Shown here one piece after another: positions 57,162 through 64,000 of a stretch of 64,000 nt of DNA. How positions within the stretch are numbered: position 1 is the stretch's first letter; each line of letters begins with the position of its first letter. The stretch covers positions 269,014 to 333,013 of the forward strand of contig NZ_QYCN01000004.1 of the NCBI RefSeq assembly GCF_003583925.1, in the 5' to 3' direction. The notes below the pieces were generated by a model, which worked only from the letters and a program-made list of their open reading frames with translations, searched no databases and was not told the DNA's origin. A program made the translations under genes and the position numbers. This DNA is from Hymenobacter rubripertinctus (lineage in GTDB: Bacteria > Bacteroidota > Bacteroidia > Cytophagales > Hymenobacteraceae).

Positions 57162-58352
57162 GTGCTGCCCATTCCCATCTACGATCAGAAGTCCCGCATC
57201 AAGCTTATCATCGTGGGGGTGGCTCTGCTGATCGGGGCGGCTACGGTCATCTACACCAACATTCTGGTGCAGCGCCTCTCCGAGCGCGAGCGGCAGCAGA
57301 TCGACCTCTACGCCAAAACCCAGCGCTACATTATCAACACGGAGGAGGAGTCGAACCTGTCGTTTCTCTACGACGAAATCATTGAGGCCAACAAAACCAT
57401 CCCCGTCATCATCACCGACGGCGACGACAACATCATCGACGCCCGCAACGTGAACGTGCCCAAAGGCGTGCCCGAGGAGGCATCTATCCAGTTTCTGCGG
57501 GATGAAATTGCCCAGATGCGGGAGCAGCACCCACCCATCGTCATCGAAATCGGGGCCGGGCTGCGCAACAAGCTCTATTACAAGGAGTCGGCTTTGCTTA
57601 CCCAGCTGCGGTTTTATCCGCTGGTGCAGCTGGCCATCATCGGCTGCTTCGGGGTGATTGCCTATTTCACGTTCAGCTACTCGCGCCGGGCCGAGCAGAA
57701 CCGCGTGTGGGTGGGCCTGGCCAAGGAAACGGCCCACCAACTGGGCACCCCGCTCAGCTCCCTGGTGGGCTGGCAGGAATACCTGCGCGAATCGGAGCGG
57801 TTCCGGGATGAGCCCATCGTGGAGGAGCTGGGCAAGGACATCCGGCGGCTCGAAATTATTACTGAGCGGTTCAGCAACATCGGTTCGGTGCCGGTGCTCA
57901 AGGACGAAAACATCCTGCGCGTCACCGAAAACGCCATCAGCTACCTGCAAAGCCGGGTGTCGCGCAAGGTGAGCTTCGAGGTGAAAACCGACCTGCCCCG
58001 CGACACGCCCGCCCAAGTCAACATCCCGCTCTTCGACTGGGTGATTGAGAACATCTGCAAAAACGCCGTGGACGCCATGGACGGGCGCGGCAGCATCGTG
58101 CTGCACCTGCGCCGCCCGGTGCGCGGCAACAAGGCCCAGATTGTCCTCGACATCACCGATACCGGCAAGGGCATCCCGAAAAGCAAAATGCAAAGTGTGT
58201 TTCTGCCCGGCTACACCACCAAAAAGCGCGGCTGGGGCCTGGGCCTGGCTCTGGCCAAGCGCATCATCGAGAACTACCATAAGGGCCGCCTCTTCGTGAA
58301 ATGGAGCGAGCCCGGCCGTGGCACCACCTTTCGGGTCATCCTGAACGGCTGA
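57162..58352 (+). CDS. Sensor histidine kinase (orphan)
   Basis: A 396-residue two-component kinase. Two membrane helices (about 13-33 and 152-172) flank a short periplasmic sensor of about 115 residues. There is no HAMP domain. The H-box is LAKETAHQLGTPLSSLVG with phospho-acceptor His about 192. The N-box ENICKNAVDAMDG, D-box DITDTGKGIPKSK and G2 region KRGWGLGLALAKRIIE complete the ATPase. No response regulator gene is adjacent. Start GTG 57162 is chosen because it places the first helix directly after the N-terminus; an in-frame upstream extension is Pro-rich. Confidence 0.9.
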   Translation: MLPIPIYDQKSRIKLIIVGVALLIGAATVIYTNILVQRLSERERQQIDLYAKTQRYIINTEEESNLSFLYDEIIEANKTIPVIITDGDDNIIDARNVNVPKGVPEEASIQFLRDEIAQMREQHPPIVIEIGAGLRNKLYYKESALLTQLRFYPLVQLAIIGCFGVIAYFTFSYSRRAEQNRVWVGLAKETAHQLGTPLSSLVGWQEYLRESERFRDEPIVEELGKDIRRLEIITERFSNIGSVPVLKDENILRVTENAISYLQSRVSRKVSFEVKTDLPRDTPAQVNIPLFDWVIENICKNAVDAMDGRGSIVLHLRRPVRGNKAQIVLDITDTGKGIPKSKMQSVFLPGYTTKKRGWGLGLALAKRIIENYHKGRLFVKWSEPGRGTTFRVILNG

Positions 58353-58427
58353 GTTGTCGGTTGTCAGTTTTTAGTTGTCAGTAAAAGGACATCATACTGA
58401 CAACTAAAAACTGACAACCGACAACTC
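58351..58427. repeat. Perfect 33-bp inverted repeat, family C, from stop to stop
   Basis: Arms 58351-58383 and 58395-58427 are fully complementary and made of GTTGTCAG-type words. The left arm overlaps the kinase stop codon, and the right arm overlaps the stop codon of the convergent lipoprotein gene. Confidence 0.9.
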
Positions 58428-59490
58428 ATTTCCCCCGGTTCGTGATTTCCACGTAGCTGTTGCCTTTTACGGCTTGGCCGTTGTGCGTGCCTTCTACCTG
58501 GCACATGCCTTCCCAATAGTGCATTTTGATGCCGGCGAAGAGCTTGAGCGTCAGCTCCTGATCGGGTAGGACGGGGGTGATGGTGAGGTCGTAGCCCTGA
58601 CTGGGCACGCGCAGGCGCCACTTGTTGGGGTAGCGCAGTTGGGAATGGGGGCTGGTCCAGTAGTCGAGCACCTCCAACTGGAAGTCCTCGGCGTTCAGGT
58701 GCTGGTTGCTTAGGTCGGGGCCGTAGTGGGTGCCGCCCGACACGGTTTGGTTGGTTTTGCGGTCGAAGAGCTGGTAAGCCATCAGCTCAGCGCGGGGCTC
58801 CTCGAGCTGGATGGAAAACCAGTCCCAGCCGATGCCTTTATTGGTGACCGAGTTGCCGTTCCATTGGCGGTCGTACCATAACTCGCCTTCCACCTCGCGC
58901 ACTTTGCCGCCTATTTCCAGGGTGCCAGTGGTAGCGAGGCGGGGGTAGCTGTAATAGCCGGCCTTGGCCACCGCGCCGTAGCTCTCGTAGCCGGTGCCGC
59001 CGTGCAACAGTACCGGTTTGGCGGGCGTGGTGGTCAGGTTGATGGCCTGGCCGGGGTGGTCGGTCATGCGGCCCTGGAGGTGGTAGCGGCCCTCCTGGCC
59101 GGTGAGGGTCCAGGTTTCGTTTTGCTTGCGGGCGCTCAGTTTCAGGGGCAGCGCCGAAGCCATCAGCTCGGGCAGGCGTGTGACTTTATAATCGTAGCGG
59201 AATTGCTTGGTTTGAGGGTCGGTGAGGGCGAAGTTCACCATCTGCCAATCCTTCTTGCCGTTGAGGTTGAAGTGGAAGAACACGTACTCCACCCCGAACG
59301 TCTCGCCGGTGGCCTTGTCGCGCAAGTGGCCCGTGAAGTACCACCATTCCAGGGAATTCTGCCGGTGCACGGCTTCCTCCCGGGGCAGCTCGGCCCGCTC
59401 CGTAAACACGTCGAATTTATTGGTGGGCTTCAGGGCGCAGCCCGAGGCCGCAAAAAGAAGCAGAACAGTAGCCAGCAACAGATTTCTCAT
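58426..59490 (-). CDS. CrtC/AttH-type lipocalin-like lipoprotein
   Basis: A 354-residue protein with a lipoprotein signal (LLLFAASGC, Cys about 18), then a carotenoid 1,2-hydratase-like lipocalin domain. It has SLEWWYFTGHLRDKATGETFGVEYVFFHF near residue 45 (EWWY is a hallmark), LWYDRQWNGN and GWDWFSIQLEE in the centre, and a second lipocalin-like half. Relatives are annotated as carotenoid hydratases or secreted hydrolases; a carotenoid role is plausible in pigmented Hymenobacter-type bacteria but not shown. The start at 59490 gives the lipobox; a longer upstream frame is not signal-like. Confidence 0.8.
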   Translation of the reverse strand: MRNLLLATVLLLFAASGCALKPTNKFDVFTERAELPREEAVHRQNSLEWWYFTGHLRDKATGETFGVEYVFFHFNLNGKKDWQMVNFALTDPQTKQFRYDYKVTRLPELMASALPLKLSARKQNETWTLTGQEGRYHLQGRMTDHPGQAINLTTTPAKPVLLHGGTGYESYGAVAKAGYYSYPRLATTGTLEIGGKVREVEGELWYDRQWNGNSVTNKGIGWDWFSIQLEEPRAELMAYQLFDRKTNQTVSGGTHYGPDLSNQHLNAEDFQLEVLDYWTSPHSQLRYPNKWRLRVPSQGYDLTITPVLPDQELTLKLFAGIKMHYWEGMCQVEGTHNGQAVKGNSYVEITNRGK

Positions 59491-59543
59491 ACTGCTGCCA
59501 TAAGGATTTCGGGGGGCGAAAGGTTTGGCGAAGCGTTGAGTTA

Positions 59544-60242
59544 CTACCGCCGGAACGGCCGCGTCAGCCGCTGCCACAGGCCGCGGGGCGTGTACCAGCG
59601 GGAAATGTAAAAGATGCCCATCACGTCGCCGGAGTCTTTCATAACTACCGTCTTCAGCCGATCGGTCGACCCAAGCGGTTTGACGACTACCTCGAAGCCG
59701 AGGGCCGAAAACACCAGCCTACCGCTTAGTTCCGCAGCGGACAGTCCCAGCTGGTATGTTCCGTCAGAGGTGGTGGACACGCCGTTTCTGGTTCCTTCTA
59801 CCAGCACCGTAGCACCGGGCAGCCCCTTGCCGTGGGCATCCACCACCCGGCCCCGTATCAGATGGGTCGCTGCCGGATCATTTGCTCCCCACTGCGTTTT
59901 CAAGGGCTGTACCGTGTTGCTGTCCGGGTAGGATTGGGCTATAGTAGGCAACGTTGCGCTCAGGCCCAGTAGGGCAAGTACGGCTACCAGGCTGCGTGGC
60001 CAACGGGAAACTACATCGGGCACTATAAGCGGCCGGTTCAACTGCGGGGCCGCGAACCGGCCGCAGACCTTCCCCTTTGCCGGGCGGACGAGCCAGGCTA
60101 CCACCTGGGCATCACTCATGCAACTGAAATCGACCACCGTTTTGGCGCAGGCGGCGCAGTGGCGGCCCTGGGCGGCGGGCGTCATAGTGGCCCAGCTTTC
60201 GTGGCAGGGCTCGGGGATGGTGAGCGTGAGGGAACGGCGCAT
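59544..60242 (-). CDS. Cys-module membrane protein with carboxypeptidase-regulatory-like domain (paralog 1)
   Basis: A 232-residue protein. The N-terminal 70 residues hold four cysteines spaced C13-x15-C29-x2-C32-x27-C60 with motifs PEPCHESW and GRHCAACAKTVVDFS, a pattern suggesting a zinc-binding module. A membrane helix follows (about 82-102), then a linker and a carboxypeptidase D regulatory-like beta domain (about 127-200, RGRVVDAHGKGLPGATVLVEG). It has no signal peptide; the Cys module is probably cytoplasmic and the beta domain periplasmic. The paralog at 60335 shares the same layout. No known function; a surface-sensing role is speculation. Confidence 0.75.
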   Translation of the reverse strand: MRRSLTLTIPEPCHESWATMTPAAQGRHCAACAKTVVDFSCMSDAQVVAWLVRPAKGKVCGRFAAPQLNRPLIVPDVVSRWPRSLVAVLALLGLSATLPTIAQSYPDSNTVQPLKTQWGANDPAATHLIRGRVVDAHGKGLPGATVLVEGTRNGVSTTSDGTYQLGLSAAELSGRLVFSALGFEVVVKPLGSTDRLKTVVMKDSGDVMGIFYISRWYTPRGLWQRLTRPFRR

Positions 60243-60334
60243 CGGGCGGCAGGTTTCGGTGAGGGTCTGCGGGGTTGATGCCGGCCGGTAGCCGATTCCA
60301 CACGCGGCACGGAGTTTTTTGCGCGCCGCCCGGG

Positions 60335-61027
60335 CTACAACGGCGGCTTGCGGGGCGGCTCGTGAGCCATCAGCCGGCCCATAATCTGTCCCCGGCCGGG
60401 GCGCGACTTCAGCCGCACCAGCAGCGGGGCCGGGGCGGGCGATACGGGCACGCTCAGCGTTTGGGCCTCAAATACAAACGGGCTGCCCGACACGCGCAGG
60501 CTTACCGCCCCATTCCGCACCGCTTCCCACTGCTGCCGCATAGTGAAGAGGAAGTTGCCCTGCTCGTCGGTAACGGCCCCATAGGGCGTGTCGGCAAGGA
60601 AGATTTCGGCCCCGGCCACGGCCCGCCCGGTGGAATCGTCGAGGACCCGGCCCCGGATGGTCACCTGGCCCTGGGGGGCAGAAGCCAGCTCGTCCGTCTG
60701 CTCAATAGAGGCGGTAGCCGTGTTGGGGTCGGGTTTGGCCGTTTGGCAGGAGGTGAGCAGGGGCTTGAGGCTGAGCAGGGCCAGACCCGTGAGCAGCCAC
60801 CGCCGCCAGCGCGGGGCGGCGGGCGGCGGGGCGAACTGCCCGGCCCGGAAGAATCCGCAGACCCGGCCCGCGTCCGGCCGGGCCAGCCAGGCCCGCACTT
60901 CGCCTTTCGTCATGGCCGAAAAATCCACGACCTCGTGCTGGCAGCTGCCGCAGAAGCGCCCGGCTGCGGTGGGCGTCATGGCAGACCAGGGCTGGGGGCA
61001 GGGCTCGGGAACGGAGAAGGTGGGCAT
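60335..61027 (-). CDS. Cys-module membrane protein with carboxypeptidase-regulatory-like domain (paralog 2)
   Basis: A 230-residue protein with the same order of parts as its neighbour: four cysteines at 10, 26, 29 and 57 (identical spacing), motifs PEPCPQPW and GRFCGSCQHEVVDFS, a hydrophobic helix (about 77-92), then a carboxypeptidase regulatory-like beta domain (about 122-200: IRGRVLDDSTGRAVAGAEIFLAD). The tail is basic and Pro-rich. Lies 92 bases upstream of the paralog in the same direction, so they are likely one transcript. The duplication suggests a shared role. Confidence 0.75.
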   Translation of the reverse strand: MPTFSVPEPCPQPWSAMTPTAAGRFCGSCQHEVVDFSAMTKGEVRAWLARPDAGRVCGFFRAGQFAPPPAAPRWRRWLLTGLALLSLKPLLTSCQTAKPDPNTATASIEQTDELASAPQGQVTIRGRVLDDSTGRAVAGAEIFLADTPYGAVTDEQGNFLFTMRQQWEAVRNGAVSLRVSGSPFVFEAQTLSVPVSPAPAPLLVRLKSRPGRGQIMGRLMAHEPPRKPPL

Positions 61028-61087
61028 AGCAGAGTTGGAAAGGAAGCGGTAGGCGGTAAGTATAAGCAGATTTGCCGGTTACGAGGA

Positions 61088-61161
61088 GCCCCGGGGCTAA
61101 AGGCCTGGGCTATTCAGCGGCTTCCTGTCTCGCTCCGTAGCCCAGGGCTTTAGCCCTGGGC
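61088..61161. repeat. Imperfect inverted repeat with GGGCTAAAGCCCTGGGCTA words
   Basis: The left arm (61088-61112) and right arm (61138-61161) are near-complementary GC-rich sequences sharing TAGCCCAGGGCTTTAGCCC. It lies between divergent genes (paralog 2 and the permease) and is unlike the other families in the window. Confidence 0.65.
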
Positions 61162-61253
61162 ATCAGGGGAAATGGCCGATAACTCGCTCTCCCTGATGCA
61201 GCCCCCCGGCATTATTCTGTATCTTTTGCCCTCTAAACCCTGTTCCTACTACT

Positions 61254-63020
61254 TTGTCGACCCCGCTACCCCCCTCCCGCTTGAGCGGGCTATTCCGCCG
61301 CAAAACGGTTTCTGATCTGCTCGTCAATCCGCCCGCCGACTCGGATCTGATCGGCCCCAACCCCGGCGAACATGGCCTGGAGCGCCACCTCACCGTCCGC
61401 GACCTGACCTCGCTCGGCATTGCCGCCGTGATTGGGGCGGGCATTTTCAGCACCATCGGCAACGCGGCCCACGACGGCGGCCCGGCCGTGTCGATGTTGT
61501 TCGTGTTCACGGCCATTGCCTGCGCGTTTTCGGCCCTGTGTTACGCCCAGTTCGCGGCCACCATTCCCGTTAGCGGCTCGGCCTACACCTACGCCTACGC
61601 CTCGTTTGGGGAGCTGGCGGCCTGGATTATCGGCTGGGCCCTGATTATGGAATATGCGGTGGGCAACATCGTGGTGGCCATTTCGTGGTCCGATTACTTT
61701 ACTGGCCTCATGGATGGAATCGGGCTCCACATTCCCATCTGGCTCACGATGGGCATGCAGAGCGCCTACAACCAGTACCACGAAGTGCTGGCCCTGATGC
61801 AGTCGGGCAAGCCCCTGACCGAGGCCTCGGCTTCCCAGCTGGCCGGCTACAACGCCTGGAATCTGGCCCCCGCGCTGCCCGGCGGCCTGCGCCTGGTCAT
61901 CGACCTGCCCGCCGGCCTGATTACGCTGGCCATTACGGCCTTGGTCTACATTGGCATCAAGGAATCCAAGAACGCCTCCAACATCCTCGTGGGCCTCAAA
62001 CTGGTGGTGGTGGCCGTGGTAATTGTAGTGGGCATCTTCTACATCGAGCCCGATAACTGGAGTCCGTTCGCGCCCAACGGTATTGGCGGGGTGCTCAAGG
62101 GCGTGTCGGCGGTGTTCTTCGCCTACATCGGTTTCGATGCCATTTCGACCACCGCCGAGGAGTGCAAAAACCCCCAGCGCGACCTGCCCAGGGCCATGAT
62201 TTATGCCCTCATCATCTGCACCATCCTTTATGTAATCGTGACGCTGGTACTTACCGGCATGGTGAACTACAAGGAGCTGGCCGTGGGCGACCCGCTGGCC
62301 TACGTGTTCAATAAAGTGGGCGTGAAGTGGCTGGGCGGCGTGGTGGCCGTGTCGGCCGTGTTTGCTATGGCCTCGGTGCTGCTCGTGTTCCAGATCGGCC
62401 AGCCCCGTATCTGGATGACGATGAGCCGCGACGGTCTGTTGCCTCCGGTGTTTGCCAAGGTGCACCCCAAGTTCCGCACGCCCTCATTCAGTACCATCGT
62501 CACGGGCTTTTTCGTGGGCATTCCGGCGCTGCTGCTGAACATGGACCTGGTAATTGATCTGACCAGCATCGGTACGCTGTTCGCCTTTGCGCTGGTCTGC
62601 GGCGGCATCCTCATCATCGACCCCTACGGCACTTCCGACGCCCGCTTCAAGGTGCCCTACATCAACGGCCAGTTCCTGGTACCCCTCATTCTGACCATTT
62701 GCGGCGTGCTGGTGCTGATGTATAACCAGGACGGTATCCGCGAATTTACCCGCGCCTTGGGCAGCGGCTACGAGGAAGGCCGCCACTACATTCCGATGCT
62801 GGTGTTCTTCGCCTTCTGCCTGGGCCTCTCGTGGGTGTCGTTCCGCAAGCGCCTGAGTCTGCTACCCACCCTGGGCCTGCTCACCAACCTGTACCTGATG
62901 ACCCAGCTGGGCGTGAATAACTGGCTGCTGTTCTTCGGCTGGCTGGTCATCGGCCTGGCCCTGTACTTCAACTACGGCTACAAACACTCCAAGCTGAGCC
63001 TCAAGAAGGCGGTTGGTTGA
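61254..63020 (+). CDS. APC-family amino acid permease (cationic amino acid transporter-like)
   Basis: A 588-residue polytopic membrane protein with about 13 hydrophobic helices and the APC signature: [22 protein letters not shown] (about 51-72), [56 protein letters not shown] (about 286-313) and [17 protein letters not shown]. It most resembles cationic amino-acid or CAT-type transporters, longer than bacterial LysP-type proteins. A TTG start at 61254 is used because no ATG is available before the conserved region. Confidence 0.88.
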   Translation: MSTPLPPSRLSGLFRRKTVSDLLVNPPADSDLIGPNPGEHGLERHLTVRDLTSLGIAAVIGAGIFSTIGNAAHDGGPAVSMLFVFTAIACAFSALCYAQFAATIPVSGSAYTYAYASFGELAAWIIGWALIMEYAVGNIVVAISWSDYFTGLMDGIGLHIPIWLTMGMQSAYNQYHEVLALMQSGKPLTEASASQLAGYNAWNLAPALPGGLRLVIDLPAGLITLAITALVYIGIKESKNASNILVGLKLVVVAVVIVVGIFYIEPDNWSPFAPNGIGGVLKGVSAVFFAYIGFDAISTTAEECKNPQRDLPRAMIYALIICTILYVIVTLVLTGMVNYKELAVGDPLAYVFNKVGVKWLGGVVAVSAVFAMASVLLVFQIGQPRIWMTMSRDGLLPPVFAKVHPKFRTPSFSTIVTGFFVGIPALLLNMDLVIDLTSIGTLFAFALVCGGILIIDPYGTSDARFKVPYINGQFLVPLILTICGVLVLMYNQDGIREFTRALGSGYEEGRHYIPMLVFFAFCLGLSWVSFRKRLSLLPTLGLLTNLYLMTQLGVNNWLLFFGWLVIGLALYFNYGYKHSKLSLKKAVG

Positions 63021-63051
63021 TAACGGTTGGCCACGCGAGTAATTAATGAGT

Positions 63052-63089
63052 AGAACGTCATTCCGAGCGTAGCCGAGGAATGACGTTCT
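63052..63089. repeat. 13-bp inverted repeat, family B
   Basis: Arms 63052-63064 and 63077-63089 (AGAACGTCATTCC and its complement) are perfect, 12-base loop. It follows the permease gene and carries the GTCATTCC core of family B. Confidence 0.75.
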
Positions 63090-63169
63090 CATTTATCCTG
63101 GTTCGTTAGCGGCCTATCCACGCCGGCAAAAACCCTGAAAATTATAATTCACCAGTCTGCCGCTACCGC

Positions 63170-64000
63170 ATGAACACCCTCGCCGTCCGCCTGGAAGCTG
63201 CCCGCCGGGAGTTGCTGGATCTGGGGCTGCGTAACCCGCTGCTCAACTTCCGGCCCTCGGCGGCGCGGGGCGTCACGGTGGTGGGCGAGCAGGCGGCGGC
63301 CGTGTTCGACGTGCTGGTGCGCCGGGGCCGGGCCATGCGGTTTGCGGCCCGGCCCGAAGTGCCGACCCCGCCCCGCGCGGGCTGGAAGGGCGACCCGGAG
63401 CGGGCCGCCCGCCGGGCCGCCGCGCTGGGGGTGCCGCTGCCGCCCGCCTTGGCTCCCGCGCCACTGTCTCCCCCGCCCGTCGTCGACCCGCTGGATGGCT
63501 GGCTGCAAACGGCGGAAACCGCGCCGGGGCTGCACCAGCGCCTGCTGGCTACCTACCACGCGGCCCGCACCAGCCTCGAAGAACAGGGCGTGAATCTGCT
63601 CTACCTGGCCCTGGGACAGCTCACCTGGTACGAAGCCGCCGACAGCCCCGCCCCCCGCCGGGCTCCGCTGCTGCTGGTGCCGGTGCTGCTGGAGCGCGGC
63701 GGCCCCACCGAGCGGTTCCGGCTGCGCTACACCGGGGCGGAAGTGGAAGGCAACCCCTCGTTGCAGGCCCGGTTACGCGCCGATTTCGGGGTGAGTCTGC
63801 CCCTGCCCGACGACGAGGCGGACCCCGCCGCCTACCTGGCAGCCGTGGCGGCGGCCGTAACGGGCCTGCCCCGCTGGGCCGTGACCCCCGATACCCTGGA
63901 ACTGGGCTTCTTCTCCTTCGGCCGCTTCCGCCTCTACCGCGACCTGGACCCCGCCGCCTGGCCCGATCACCAACCCCTGCTCAGCCACCCCGCCCTGGCC
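63170..64000 (+). CDS. DUF4011-domain helicase-type protein, 5' end only
   Basis: The frame is open from ATG 63170 to the window edge (277 codons) without a stop. The start (ELLDLGLRNPLLNFRPS) is the characteristic N-terminal motif of DUF4011. The following LLYLALGQLTWYE and PLLLVPVLLERGG, FRLRYTGAEVEGNPSLQARLRADFGV match the same domain. In full-length family members this domain precedes a superfamily 1 helicase and often a Vsr-like nuclease, and one such architecture was reported as a single-gene phage-defence system. The catalytic part is outside the window, so the defence role is inferred. Confidence 0.8.
   Translation, partial: MNTLAVRLEAARRELLDLGLRNPLLNFRPSAARGVTVVGEQAAAVFDVLVRRGRAMRFAARPEVPTPPRAGWKGDPERAARRAAALGVPLPPALAPAPLSPPPVVDPLDGWLQTAETAPGLHQRLLATYHAARTSLEEQGVNLLYLALGQLTWYEAADSPAPRRAPLLLVPVLLERGGPTERFRLRYTGAEVEGNPSLQARLRADFGVSLPLPDDEADPAAYLAAVAAAVTGLPRWAVTPDTLELGFFSFGRFRLYRDLDPAAWPDHQPLLSHPALA

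Overview
The window reads as a piece of chromosome from a GC-rich member of the Bacteroidota, most likely a Hymenobacter-type Cytophagales. This is inferred from the sequence alone. The reasons are: high GC with strong G/C at third codon positions, -7 elements of the TAnnTTTG type, almost no Shine-Dalgarno sequences, many lipoproteins and beta-barrels, a protein resembling a type IX secretion C-terminal domain, DUF4293/DUF4382/DUF1573 families, a fused DAHP synthase/chorismate mutase, a long-form NusB, and TonB/carboxypeptidase-regulatory-like fusions. It is mostly core chromosome; I saw no transposase, integrase, phage gene or CRISPR array.

Layout. 1-447: end of an outer-membrane barrel gene. 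775-5496: a phenylalanine/tyrosine operon (prephenate dehydratase, aminotransferase, prephenate dehydrogenase, DAHP synthase/chorismate mutase). A 25-codon Phe/Tyr-rich leader peptide and an intrinsic terminator precede it and look like a translation-coupled attenuator. 5721-13809: TPR protein, acyltransferase, barrel, lipoprotein phosphoesterase, radA, and a TlpA-like protein without its cysteines. 14018-16016: ECF sigma factor with an anti-sigma/TonB fusion. 16189-26855: dodecin, fumC, acetyltransferases, diacylglycerol kinase, DinB, thioredoxin-like protein, DUF4293 protein, thiolase and truA. 27078-34517: two ABC exporter half-transporters that look like the two halves of one heterodimer, separated by a GyrI-like protein, a barrel, two tRNA-Pro, a small sorting-domain-like protein and an FAD oxidoreductase. 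34861-41897: leucine dehydrogenase, nusB, YtxH, isocitrate dehydrogenase, DUF1573 protein, yajC, YbbR-like protein and coaE. 42021-47955: GNAT protein and three GT-C membrane glycosyltransferase-like proteins. 48156-48331: two tRNA-Val. 48492-54801: AsmA-like protein, TerB-like protein, a 16-copy heptamer minisatellite, an MscS channel and a second amino-acid dehydrogenase. 55153-63020: ArsR-type regulator, hemA, orphan histidine kinase, CrtC-like lipoprotein, two Cys-module/carboxypeptidase-like proteins and an amino-acid permease. 63170-end: start of a DUF4011-type helicase, a family that includes phage-defence proteins.

A second theme is the spaces between genes. A large share hold long inverted repeats, and the left arm often starts at or within a few bases of a stop codon. 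They fall into several sequence families that recur inside the window. Some sit between convergent genes and can act as terminators; others lie inside apparent operons or between divergent genes.
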